DNA from: Pezizomycotina sp. ARF18
Taxonomy: Eukaryota > Ascomycota
DNA: 25,078 nt
Direction: 5' to 3'
NCBI GenBank assembly: GCA_002224055.1
Contig: AZLU01000133.1
Location: forward strand, 1 to 25,078
Both the position numbers and the translations under genes were made by a program. Numbering within the stretch: the stretch's first letter is position 1; each line of letters begins with the position of its first letter. Below, one piece after another: positions 1 through 9,344 of the stretch. Under the pieces are notes generated by a model. That model was not told the origin of the DNA. It saw nothing but the letters and a program-made list of their open reading frames with translations, and ran no database searches.

Positions 1-310
1 GTAGTGATGTTCTTCCTTGAGCATATTCCATGTGCTAGAGCTAACCCGGTCCTCAATCACATACAGACAACCAGGACGAGTCTGACGGTACTTTCCTGGT
101 CTCCCTGACGACGGTGATTAGGGCAATCCGCTGACCTGGGATTTGGGATGGTATAATGAAAGACCTCAACGTCGATCTAAATCTATCTGCTAAAATGACG
201 AATCACGGCTTTCTTTCTTTTCCTTCTTTCTTATTTTTCTCAAATTTGCTATCATCAAATATTCTCAGAGAATTTCTGACGATAGAAGTCACTTAAAGAG
301 GTACAAGTTC

Positions 311-337
311 AAAAAAAAAAAAAAAAAAAAAAAAAAA
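311..337 (+). repeat. Poly-A tract, 27 A
   Basis: Uninterrupted run of 27 adenines. It may be a retroposed tail or a simple homopolymer. I see no element body or target-site duplication next to it. Confidence 0.95.
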
Positions 338-1204
338 GCATAAGCATTAAAGCATATGGCGTTTTTATTTTCAAAACAGGAAGCATTAATATTAGGAATG
401 GTGGAGGGTTCTATAACTCATTACGATAGAAAAAGAAGGCTAATCACATTGGACAACAATATCATGACGATTTGTACGATAAGCTGCCACTTACAAGAAT
501 GCGAGACAAGGAGTTATAGGACACCTGTACAATCTTATATTTTTTCCCCCAAAATATAACCAACCTCTCCTAATTAACCTATATTAGATACCCATTTATA
601 CATAACATTGTTGACTCTTATACTCTTAGTACCTTCTCTCTCTCTCAGTCCAATTTTGCTACTTCTAATAAGGTTATCTTAACGTCACCATTGCTGTCAT
701 TTTTGCAGATATCCTATAGCCCAAGAACTTTGTTACTTGCAAGTATATGTATTTCACCTAAACTGCATCAAATATTTTGTAGAAACTAAGTGGCCATCGA
801 TCTTCTCAATTGCGATCGCGAAGTGTATGCATAGATGCTTGAGGGTCTTTCTCGTAGACACTTCACGAGCCGTGGACAGAACATTATTGCTCAGCATAGA
901 AGAAGGACCTAAATGATTTCAAGATCTCTATTTTCCCTCCTTCCACCCCTCTCTCGAGGGGATACTACGCCACCCTCTCCCTTCTTCTTTCCTTTTCTTT
1001 CTTTTTCTCAAGCCACCTAGTTTATTTTTATCCTCATTATTATATTTTGAGGTAATATAAGCAAGAGAAAATTAAGAGGGGTAAATTCGTGACCTGCAAG
1101 TCTCCTCTCCTAACAATAAAGTTTTCAAACCCATACTGGGGCACTCGGCGAATCCTCCAAACATCGGATATTCAAGAACCGTTTATCACGAAGCCATCCA
1201 CTTG

Positions 1205-1229
1205 AAAAAAAAAAAAAAAAAAAAAAAAA
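1205..1229 (+). repeat. Poly-A tract, 25 A
   Basis: Uninterrupted run of 25 adenines followed by TATAT. No associated element is recognised. Confidence 0.95.
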
Positions 1230-1857
1230 TATATCTGACATCAGACAAAGCACCTTTAGCACCTTCTAGGTTACCAGAGATACCAGCAATATCAGTATAT
1301 CGAAGTATCTTCGCAAGCCGTCGTGCTAGCAACGACCGTCATGATACTTGATAGCCCGTCACTACCCTTCCACCCCTCGCCTTACTTTTGCATCATTTTT
1401 GAACTCCCACTGACGTGCGTCACGGAGTTTACTAATGCGGTCTCCACAAGGAGCAGTAGCATTGGCTGGGGGGTAGATTTATCAAAGCCATGGAAGGATG
1501 AGGAACGGATTTCACATTATTTGTGAAGTTTCCACCCCTCTTCCTTTTTTTTCTTTTTTTTTTTTTTCTTTCCCTCCGATATTCGATTCCTTCATGGCCA
1601 CATGGCAATTTGTGTCATACGTGTTTATAGTTAATTGTATACCGCGGTATACTCCGGTTTTGCTGTCCAAGAAGGTGTGCCAAGATGGAGTATTTTTTGT
1701 TACTCTCCGGTCAGGCCGTGAGTCACGCCACAGAAAAGGGCATTATATAAATCTCCCCGTTCCACCTGCAGGTTAGACAACCAAAAAAATTCCCTTCCAG
1801 AAGGCCAAAGGCTAATGCAGGCATCAAACGGAATATATAAATCGAAGGGTTTTCGAC

Positions 1858-1962
1858 ATCCGACGGGAACATATGGATAAGGTGACTCGGCATCCGATAT
1901 CGATATACGACCGTTGAATTCCCCGCCAACGATATCCGAAACCTCCGAGCCGCAATATCCGA
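1858..1962. repeat. Cluster of four ATCCGA motifs
   Basis: The hexamer ATCCGA occurs at 1858, 1892, 1934 and 1957, all on the plus strand, within 105 bp. Two copies are preceded by AT to give ATATCCGA. The surrounding DNA is not convincingly coding. It could be a small binding-site cluster or chance; I do not know a factor for it. Confidence 0.4.
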
Positions 1963-2397
1963 CCGTTCCCGATGAAGAAATAATTTCCTGGATAATTCCT
2001 TTAAGACATCGAATACTGGACGATGAGCGAATCTTGGCTGCGGTTTGAGTGGAAGGACTCACCGGTTAGATTTGACCTGGGACTGACGGTTGAAGCGACG
2101 TTCAGGATATTGGGTTGGCCAGGGTAACTCAACACACTCGAGCCAACCACAATGCAGCCACAGACGACAAGACGTTATCTTCGATCAACGGATGGTTCGT
2201 TTAACAAACCGGTATATTAACCTGCCCGCTCCTGGGGATGATGTAGGGAGACACTCTAGGACTCCTACTTCCAACAACATTGATCGATTGAAGGATGGGT
2301 GGATGAATGGCGACACTGTCCAATGTTAAGGATCAGTATAAATTTGGTGAAAAGCAATTGACCAACTAGCATCCAACCCACCCTCCATGATTTGAAA

Positions 2398-2776
2398 TTA
2401 AAACGCGAAAGGGTTGTCAAATTGATCGACAAGAGCCAGCCAACCACGAAAACGCGCTCGCGTGATCACGTGCAACTCCAGTCGATTCTGTTTTTCTCGA
2501 TCATCGCTTGAACTGGAAGGAAAGTTTCCGGGTGTGAGAATTCGGTGAAGCGCAATTTTTGTCAGCTGTCGACGATCATCCGGGGAAAAATCTCGCCGTT
2601 CAGCCTGGGGATTGGCCGCCCGTACGTCATTGTTAGGATCCAATGTTCGGCCAAACTGAAGCTCTTTGATTGCCCGTTTCACTAAGCTCTTGATGGTAAG
2701 AAATTCCGCGGGGAAGACGGCTGGCCAAGCGCCCAAGTAGGATTCAACGACGGCACCTTTTTTCTCTTCTTTCTCA
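2398..2776 (-). CDS. Possible small or partial protein-coding gene, unrecognised
   Basis: On the minus strand one frame stays open for over 110 codons, with mixed, non-repetitive composition unlike the low-complexity open frames nearby. It includes stretches such as EFLTIKSLVKRAIKEL and RRQLTKIALHRIL. The first ATG that could feed it is at 2776. It begins a basic MRKKRK-like start that meets the open frame only if the A6 run after it is one base off, the same kind of break seen in the recognised genes. I recognise no domain, and the downstream end (NPFAF then stop) may be an exon end rather than the true terminus. It could equally be a chance open frame. Confidence 0.28.
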
Positions 2777-3522
2777 TTAAAATTTATTAGGAAAAATATA
2801 TTGGTGATGTCTGCGCGAAAACGGAGGGATTCTAGCTTTTATCAGAGACGAATGAATTGAACTTTTAGAGCTCAATTCTCCAAAGTCCAGCTGAGTGCTC
2901 CGTGGAGATAGCTACACACAGCCACGACCCCCCACGATATCGGAACCCAGCGACACAGCTTCGTCGAAACTTTTACATCCTTTCAAACACCGGGTCTCAA
3001 TCTTTTACCATCTTATCAGAACAACAGAAGTTTCAACCCCCCACGCGCCCTGGGAGTTCACCAGTGCCTCGTTCTTCAACTAATCTAATCAACGAGATAA
3101 AGGGTCGTGCATTTGGAGGTGGATCATGGATGGCAGTGTAATGCATCACGATGCAGAGGAGGCATCTTGAACCCTACCTAGGGCTGAACGGGACAAAAAA
3201 TTATCGTGGAATTCACCTTTATTTCAATCTGAACGACCTTTTTTTTTTTCTCATCACGCTCCTCATATCATACTCATTTCGCTCCTTCCTCTCGCTGGCC
3301 GAGGCTAAGCGAGGAAGGAAGAAAGATATTCGATGACAAGGGGTAGTGAAAAGGAAAAAAGTGGATACTAATCAATAGGTATTTTTGCGTGAGGGCTTGG
3401 AACAGTAAGCCACCTTTACTTAGAAGCAGAGGAGGGCGAAGGTGGGATTTTTTGGTCTTCCAATATCGCTAGGATTGGTCAGTTGCACAATGCGAAATAA
3501 GCAAAATTTCCCGCGTCCTCCG

Positions 3523-3571
3523 AAAAAAAAAAATAAAAAAATAAAAATAATAATAATAATAATAATAATAT
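3523..3571 (+). repeat. A-rich tract with (TAA)n microsatellite
   Basis: An A-run interrupted by single T is followed by about eight tandem TAA units. Confidence 0.9.
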
Positions 3572-4226
3572 GAGCAGGAAATGAAACAGGGCCAACAATA
3601 ATTTATTTTTAAATTCTTTTTCTTACTTTTCTTTTTAACTTATGTTTTACATTACAGGTTCCTCAAAAAAGTGTGAGTCACAGCTCCGTCTGTCTCATTT
3701 CTCAATGTTACCTAACTATTAATAATATTATTTTATTATTGTTGTTAACGGACGACAGAGAGCTCTTTCCCACTAACAATTTACTCGTTTCGAGTAGCGG
3801 GGTTACTTAGTGCTCGAGATCCAACCGATCATCAGCATGCGAGATGCACGGAAATGCAATGACACGGCCCCAAAGCACAAAAAGTGAAGCAGACATCAGC
3901 CTAAGTATCAAAGTCCCTCTTGAGCGAGAATGCACGAAAGCGACCGATGGAAAAAAAAAAAAAATGAAGTTTTTTCTTCTATAGTGGAAATAAAATGCCG
4001 CAGATTGAACAATTGAAACCCGAAAGAGCCTCAATCACGACCTCAGGTGTATTGTTATCGCACTCCAATCGCTAAATCGCAGTTGATTCGACGGTCGGCT
4101 CTTCTAGACGTTTTGATGTTTAATAGCTTTTTACTATTCGACTCTCAGGATTCCAGTGTAGCCAATGGAGGCATGGCGGGGCAGCTATAGTGCGATACGA
4201 CAACAGCAAGAACGTTTTGCAAAAAT

Positions 4227-4247
4227 ATAAATAAATAAATAAATAAA
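4227..4247 (+). repeat. (TAAA)n microsatellite
   Basis: About five tandem TAAA units. Confidence 0.9.
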
Positions 4248-4431
4248 CCCACATTATTATAATGTATCTGAATCCTACTTACTCTTTTATTTCGGCGTAT
4301 CAAATAGTTATCGCCGTGGGAAGAAAGTATACTTACCATTCACGGAGGTTCATCAACCGTGCCCCGGGAGTAAAACAGTTTAAGTCCAGAAAGTCTATAC
4401 TTTTGGATTATCATCTGGTCTAGCTTTTCCA

Positions 4432-4452
4432 ACAAGCACAAGCACAAGCACA
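4432..4452 (+). repeat. (ACAAGC)3 hexamer repeat
   Basis: Three and a half tandem copies of ACAAGC. They end eight bases before an ATG at 4460 whose frame is not convincingly coding. Confidence 0.85.
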
Positions 4453-4848
4453 GGGGACGATGTCATCTGTTTCTGAGGGACAATCCGCTTACGGGCGAGC
4501 AAATCATAATGAGGTGCAGTCATCAAAAAGAAAAAGAAACAAGTTTATCGATCTGCAACCCTATATTGAATTATCGCTACTAACCCTTGGGATTGGATTC
4601 TTCTGTTCCTTATTTTCACTGCTCTCTCACTCTCTCAATTTCATCACATTCCCGAATGAAATTTTGAGTGTGATAGCTTTCCCTCCTCGGCCACTTCAAT
4701 TTTCGTCTCTTTTTTGCTTATTTCATATATTGATTTATATTGTTTCTAACAATATCCAGTATGAAGCTCAACTTCTCTTCTCGTGTCTGAAATTTCCTTG
4801 GTGATGGCGTTGATGGGTTCATCCTTATCATCTCGTCGTGCTTTTGGA

Positions 4849-4877
4849 ATTATTATTATTATTATTATTATTATTAT
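4849..4877 (+). repeat. (ATT)n microsatellite
   Basis: About nine tandem ATT units. Confidence 0.95.
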
Positions 4878-5374
4878 GACTTTTTATTTTTGCGTCGTTC
4901 AGTTCGTAAGACTCATACCTCTAAAACGCTAAGCCTGATTAGTTCTGAAAAAAAGGAACCATTTTCTTTTTTAAATTTTTTAGAGGTCTTGGCCGGGGAC
5001 AGGGACAATAAGAAGGAAAAGAAGAGAGAAAAAAGGTACCTCCAGGATTCCACTCGAAAAGGTACCGTTGACTCTCTCTCTCCCTCTCTCTCGCTCCTCG
5101 CCAATACCCTGAGGATCCTCCAAATGCTTTTCTCAGTATCGATATTTTCTTCTTTTGCTTCCCTTGTTCCAAACGTCACCTACCGCGTTCATCATCCAAG
5201 CGAAGAAAATGAGAACATCTGGCGGCTCTTTGGACCAGTAGGATTTTCTTTCTTCCTGTTCTTTCCGGTGAGCTTACGGTCACTTGGTGTAACTGACGAG
5301 AATAGTCGGAAAGAAGTAAATTAATTGAGCGGTGCTGTGTTGCCGTGAGAGAGAGCTGCTGCGCCATGTAAGTA

Positions 5375-5403
5375 AAAAGAAAGAAAGAAAGAAAGAAAGA
5401 AAG
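5375..5403 (+). repeat. (GAAA)n microsatellite
   Basis: About six to seven tandem GAAA units. Confidence 0.95.
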
Positions 5404-6024
5404 GACCCTCGCAGGGAAAAAATCATCCGAGATTCTTCTTTTTTCCCTCGCATCGCTCGCTCGCTCGTGTGCTCATGAGCCGCTTTGAAGAATCGTGAAA
5501 CGAGATCCTGAAAAGCTTTTTTTCCCTACCTACTAACCCTTGTTGATAATATTATTTTTCCAACATGAGGTACCTGGAAAAACCCTTTTCAAAGGTACAT
5601 ACAAAGTAGAAATTAGCTAGAGTTCACTATCAGTGAATATCACGAGCCTGCCTGCATTCGCCATTCTACTCAAGGCCAGCATTATACAGCTTACAAATCT
5701 TCTAGGTATTAAAGGAGGCGAATACTCAACAATGGTGCTTCGATTTTCCGATAATCTACGAGCTAGTGATTGCGTTATCTGGAGGATTACAAAGCATCTC
5801 TCGATTCATAGGTAGAATAGCCGCAAATGGATTGAAATGCCTTGATCTTCAAGCTCAAAGCTCCGTTCAAGGTGGGGAGCAAGCGTTCAAGAAATATATA
5901 TCTTTTGACGAAAAACAAGGTAATAAGGGTGGTGGTAGCGTACGAATGGACAAGGAAAAAATTCTCATTCGTCGTTTGAAGGCTGTCACCGGAAGCTATA
6001 CGTGGGGAAAAGGCAAGGCCTCAA

Positions 6025-6332
6025 GTGGCCTTTTTTTTTTTTTTTTTTTTTTACTAACGGTCGTCCGTTTGGCGGCCGCGTGTTGGCTGCGTACGTTTCA
6101 GCTACGAAAGTGCTATTGTTTTGATTATTTATTACCAGCGTCTGCTCGGTTACTTGTTTCTGGGTACTTGAAGGGCCTGACGGCGTGTCCAGTGCACATG
6201 TGGCCTTTGAGCAGCCTGCGTGTCCTTTCTTAAATTGCAGCGCGATTGAAGAGGAAAGACCTTTGGGCTTAGAAAAGGCCAACGTAATTGACGTTCATCA
6301 GAAAAAAAAAAAAAAAAAAAAAAAAAGGCCAC
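6025..6332. repeat. Inverted repeat with poly-T and poly-A arms
   Basis: The left arm is GTGGCC followed by 22 T (6025-6052). The right arm is 25 A followed by GGCCAC (6302-6332). The arms are reverse complements over about 28 bp and enclose about 250 bp of mixed composition. The flanks (TCAA on the left, GGTTTG on the right) show no clear target-site duplication. It could be a small non-autonomous element or two homopolymers in opposite orientation with a chance GGCCAC match. Confidence 0.55.
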
Positions 6333-6780
6333 GGTTTGAAAGAGAGCGCTAACAGGATTTTTTCCCATCTTGACGAAAGGTCTTCGACAAGGTCCCCGCG
6401 GGTCAGTGGGACGAAACGCGGGTCGCTTTTCAGAACACCATTTTCTTTTCTTTTTCTTTCAGGATTCACGAAAAGAAGGCTGCAGGAATGGAAGAAATAA
6501 AATAATTTGCGGTCGCACGAGAATCGCTCAGCACTTTTGGGGGGCCTTTTTCGTTTGATGCGTAACCTATTACGTTTTCCACGTGTAAGTTGTTATATAC
6601 CTTTCGTAGTCAAATATCTTTTATTTGACTAGCAGCTTAGAACGACGATTGGGTTGTGGTGTGGACGGAGAAAAGCGATTGCAATGAACTGGAGAGAGTG
6701 AGAAAGAGAGGTACCGAGTACATCAGAGGCAAAAGCACCGTTGGTACCTTTTTTTCTTCCTCATATTTGGGGGTTTTAAC

Positions 6781-6801
6781 TTTTTTTTTTTTTTTTTTTT
6801 T
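6781..6801 (+). repeat. Poly-T tract, 21 T
   Basis: Uninterrupted thymine run, not obviously linked to a gene. Confidence 0.95.
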
Positions 6802-7328
6802 CCCGAAAGGTCAGCAGAAAAGTAATTTTGATTGAATTTTGCACAGCCAGCCAACCTGTTGATACTTTCTTTCCTTTTTCCTCTCCCTTCATTCTGTCTC
6901 TTTTCTTCCTCTGATGTCTTTGAATGGGAAAGAAAAAAAAAAAAGGTATCTTTCTGCTGCGGACACGATATGAAGTCTACCTTACTCCTTCACAGCCAGA
7001 ATTGGTGTGCCAAATAGACTGACAAGGCTCACTTTCACTCCTTAAGCAATATCGTAATAAAAGGTTTTAAAGAATAATAGCAACCTTTTCTAGTACTCTC
7101 TGAGAGCTTGTACCCAGACCACATTCAAAGTTCAGTTACCTTATTAGAGAAAAAAAAAAAATTTAAAATCAAATAAAATGAGAAAAGTACAGCCAGGATT
7201 CCAAGCAAAAAAAGGTGAGGAAAAAAAAAAAATTATTGACTTTCAAAAAAAAAAGTTAAAAAATTCTATAAAAAGAAAGAAAAAACTCAACACCATAAAG
7301 AAAAAATTTATTATTGCGTCTGGATGTT

Positions 7329-7338
7329 TATAAATATA
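7329..7338 (+). promoter_or_regulatory. TATA-like element upstream of cpc1
   Basis: The sequence TATAAATATA lies about 165 bp upstream of uORF1 and just before a long CT-rich block. In fungal promoters a TATA-like element followed by a pyrimidine block often precedes the transcription start. Assignment to cpc1 is by position only. Confidence 0.4.
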
Positions 7339-7353
7339 TCGTTATCCCCCTCC

Positions 7354-7362
7354 ATGAGTCAC
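7354..7362 (+). promoter_or_regulatory. Gcn4/CPC1-type site (CPRE), ATGAGTCAC
   Basis: The core TGAGTCA fits the general-control element bound by Gcn4, CPC1 and CpcA (TGASTCA). It sits 133 bp before uORF1 of the gene predicted to encode that same factor, which suggests autoregulation. It lies downstream of the TATA-like element, so either that element is not used or the site is close to the transcription start. Confidence 0.6.
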
Positions 7363-7409
7363 TTTCTCCTTCTCTTCTTTTTTTCTGTTCCTTCTATTTC
7401 CCTTTCTTA
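7363..7409 (+). promoter_or_regulatory. CT-rich block, likely transcription start region of cpc1
   Basis: About 47 bases almost entirely of C and T follow the CPRE-like site. Pyrimidine blocks of this kind commonly mark the start of transcription in filamentous fungi. If transcription begins here or later, the ATG at 7495 is the first start codon of the message. Confidence 0.45.
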
Positions 7410-7494
7410 CATTCTATTACTTATAACCGCCCACATTGTCAGACCATATAGATATACAAGACCAGATAGTAACTAATAAGCAGTGCATCGTGCC

Positions 7495-7506
7495 ATGGCT
7501 GCTTAA
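7495..7506 (+). CDS. uORF1 of cpc1, three codons (Met-Ala-Ala-stop)
   Basis: The sequence ATGGCTGCTTAA is a complete 3-codon reading frame with G at -3 and G at +4. Yeast GCN4 uORF1 is also three codons (Met-Ala-Cys-stop), and a 3-codon first uORF is reported for Neurospora cpc-1. The downstream flank is AU-rich, as expected for a uORF that permits reinitiation. After it comes a 234-nt stretch without any ATG, a distance that would allow ribosomes to regain initiation competence before uORF2. Confidence 0.8.
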   Translation: MAA

Positions 7507-7740
7507 TCGCGCTTCTAATATAACAAATCACTTAGCCGATAACCAAGCTCAATCTTTCAAGCTGTCTTCCCACAGTAAAATTAACGTAAACCAAATCTCC
7601 ACTTTTACACCAAAATTTCTGCTCCCCAGCAGCATCGAGAAGGATTCCTTTCGGTCAGATAGCGCATTGTCGCCAGTAGCTTTCAAAGCCAGCACAATTC
7701 CTTCCTCCAAGTTGTCTTCCTCAACCATTCCAAATTCAAG

Positions 7741-8013
7741 ATGTCTTTCCACACTTCCTCCCAGAAGCGAACCCGTACGCCTTCCCCTTCCATTCAGCAG
7801 TACACCCAGCAGAACCACACCCAAGCGATCCTGCAGGACTTTCAGCTCTTCGATTCAGTTCCAGTTTCAGTTCAGTTCAAGCTCCAACATCGACTCGCGC
7901 TCAGGTCAACTTTCCCGAACGCCTGCCGACGACTTCTCGTTCGGTCCCTAATCAATCAACTTCCACTTCCAGTTCTCCTCGCACTCGTGTGGGCGAGTAT
8001 ATTGAAAATCTAG
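7741..8013 (+). CDS. uORF2 of cpc1, about 90 codons as read
   Basis: This is the only ATG between uORF1 and the main start codon, with A at -3. As written it encodes about 90 residues beginning MSFHTSSQKRTRTPSPSIQQ. Known filamentous-fungal second uORFs are a few dozen codons, so this one is long. Because single-base indels are common in this sequence, the true stop may be elsewhere. The neighbouring frames also remain open and protein-like further on. Role inferred from the family: reinitiation here under amino-acid sufficiency keeps ribosomes from the CPC1 start. Confidence 0.6.
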   Translation: MSFHTSSQKRTRTPSPSIQQYTQQNHTQAILQDFQLFDSVPVSVQFKLQHRLALRSTFPNACRRLLVRSLINQLPLPVLLALVWASILKI

Positions 8014-8612
8014 GATACCCATCTTCTCTACCGTCTCTCAGCAACAACCGGTTTACCTCATCGAACGCCGCCGCCGCGCAGGGGCAGTTCACCTCGTCTT
8101 CCCAAGTTCAGGAATATTCGCAGCAACAGCACGCTTCTCGTCATCAGCACAGGCACAGCAAGCACAGCTCAGCTACAAAATTACCCAATCAAGGTCCGCA
8201 TCGGACGTACAATCTATTCTGCGACACTACCAGAACCACGAAGAAAAGAAACACCAAGTTTTGAGACTCCAGCAAGGTATTTTTGCACCCCCAACCTTGA
8301 AAACATTTTAATACACCCATCACATCTTGAAAAGGAAGAAAAGAAAAAGAAAAAACGACTGCGGCCACAATATTAAATACTATTAAAGAAATACGAGAAG
8401 TACAAGTACAAGGACGAGCTCAAGCTCGAGAGAAAAAGAAGACGAAGCAACTAAAAAATCTTTTGAAGAATATTTAAATTTACCACCTTCCCCACAAAAC
8501 TCAAATACTTCCTTCCCATCTCTATCACCACAACCAACGTACCTAGAGAATCCAAAAATACCTTTGCTAAATATTATCCTCCCCACTTCCGCTCAGATCA
8601 TTTGCTGCAACC

Positions 8613-9344
8613 ATGGATCTTGACGAGTGGCTTGCCGCCGACACCGGCGTGCACACCGATTTCTCATCTCCGCACTTCACCACCATCAACGAGCCAGCAA
8701 TGCATACCGTCTCTCCCCAAGACCTCGATCTCTCAATGCAACGCGTCCCGTCCACAGCCCCGAACTCGGCGGCCTGGACCTCCCTCACTTCTCCGTTCCT
8801 CGACTCGCCGTCGGACAGCTTCGAGACCTCCCCGCTCTTCTCGGCGGACGGTCTCGACGCGGAGAACTGGGAACCCCTCTTCCCGGACGCTCAGAGTTTC
8901 GGTATGGAAGCCTGCCTCTCGAATGAAGGTGTATACATCAACCCCGTTGAAGCGGAAAACCCCAAATCTTCTGAAATCCTCCCCTCCACGCTCCGTCCCC
9001 CCTAGGGGCCTCGTAGCTGAGGAGCAGGACGAAAACGACAGCACCTCGCCATCCGCCTCTCCGCTCGTCGGCACCATGAGCAGTGCCGGCAGCAGCAGTG
9101 CCGCACCAAGTCTGGGCGCCACTCCTCTGTTGCGGGCGTTTCCGCAAGGAAGCGTTCCGGTCCCTTCCGCTATCGTCGTCGAAGATCTCAGTGATATCGT
9201 CGCCGTTAAGCGTGCCGCAATACCTTGGCCGCTCGCAAGTCCCGAGCTCGCCGAGTAGAAAAGTTTGAGGAAATGGAGAAGAGGATCGAGGAGCTTGAAA
9301 GCGAAGTCGAGCACTGGAAGAGGCTCGCACAGGCAAACTCTTGA
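8613..9344 (+). CDS. cpc1: CPC1/CpcA/Gcn4-type bZIP activator of amino-acid biosynthesis
   Basis: Nuclear transcription factor of cross-pathway (general amino-acid) control. The start ATG at 8613 has A at -3. Residues 1-130 are rich in S, P and acidic residues and contain TSPLFS (72-77) and NWEPLFP (85-91), typical of the CPC1 activation region. The end of the gene encodes the bZIP: a lead-in PSAIVVEDLSDIVAVKRA, a basic region with the N-x7-R pattern (RNTLAARKSRARR) and a short heptad zipper (EKRIEELESEVEHWKRL), stopping at 9342-9344. Total span is 243 codons, close to Aspergillus CpcA. Two frame breaks interrupt it: C6 at 8997-9002 has one base too many, and near 9214-9216 a C is missing inside the basic region. 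They cancel, so start and stop are in one frame. Both lie in C runs, so I think consensus errors are likelier than a dead gene. Confidence 0.93.

Larger units (their letters stand above)
1..1690. other. Gene-free AT-rich spacer
   Basis: No reading frame here looks like protein. The stretch holds long adenine runs, a CT-rich patch near 640-650 and a T-rich, C-interrupted run at about 1545-1569. Short open frames (for example at 356-559 and 1323-1526) have low-complexity translations with no recognisable motif and I leave them out. Confidence 0.6.
2777..4431. other. Spacer with a leader-like segment
   Basis: No gene is recognised. The part from about 2856 to 3125 is C-rich on the plus strand and lacks any ATG, resembling a transcribed fungal leader. 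The first ATG after it (3126) opens only a 14-codon frame. The rest is AT-rich with simple repeats. An 11-bp palindrome, TGTGAGTCACA, lies at 3672-3682. Confidence 0.45.
4453..7328. other. Spacer without a recognised gene
   Basis: I read the open frames at 4460-4804, 4890-5324 and 5766-6233 and found no family motif. Their translations are rich in S, L, F and K and follow the base composition. The stretch holds the microsatellites and the inverted repeat listed separately. An unusual lineage-specific gene cannot be excluded near 5770-6010, where the composition is more balanced. Confidence 0.5.
7410..8612 (+). promoter_or_regulatory. Long cpc1 mRNA leader with two upstream start codons
   Basis: Between uORF1 and the main start at 8613 I find exactly one ATG on the plus strand, that of uORF2 at 7741. 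Over about 1.1 kb roughly seventeen would be expected by chance. Such depletion points to a transcribed leader under selection against stray start codons. The leader class is known: yeast GCN4, Neurospora cpc-1 and Aspergillus cpcA use short uORFs so that starvation, acting through eIF2 phosphorylation, raises main-ORF translation. Part of the leader could be an intron. A candidate acceptor (CCGCTCAG) ends at 8595. Confidence 0.8.

Noticed and set aside
1700-2062. Minus-strand open frame of 120 codons
   Set aside because: No recognisable motif; composition is like the flanking DNA and the ATCCGA repeats explain part of it.
4460-4804. Plus-strand open frame of 114 codons starting MSSVSEGQ
   Set aside because: The first 20 residues look plausible, but the rest is F/L/S-rich AT-driven sequence with no motif and no supporting splice pattern.
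5766-6233. Plus-strand open frame of 155 codons
   Set aside because: It crosses the T22 homopolymer and shows no family motif.
8733-9336. Two long minus-strand open frames opposite cpc1 (8733-9314 and 8938-9336)
   Set aside because: They are shadows of the GC-rich cpc1 coding sequence. The plus strand encodes recognisable CPC1 segments.
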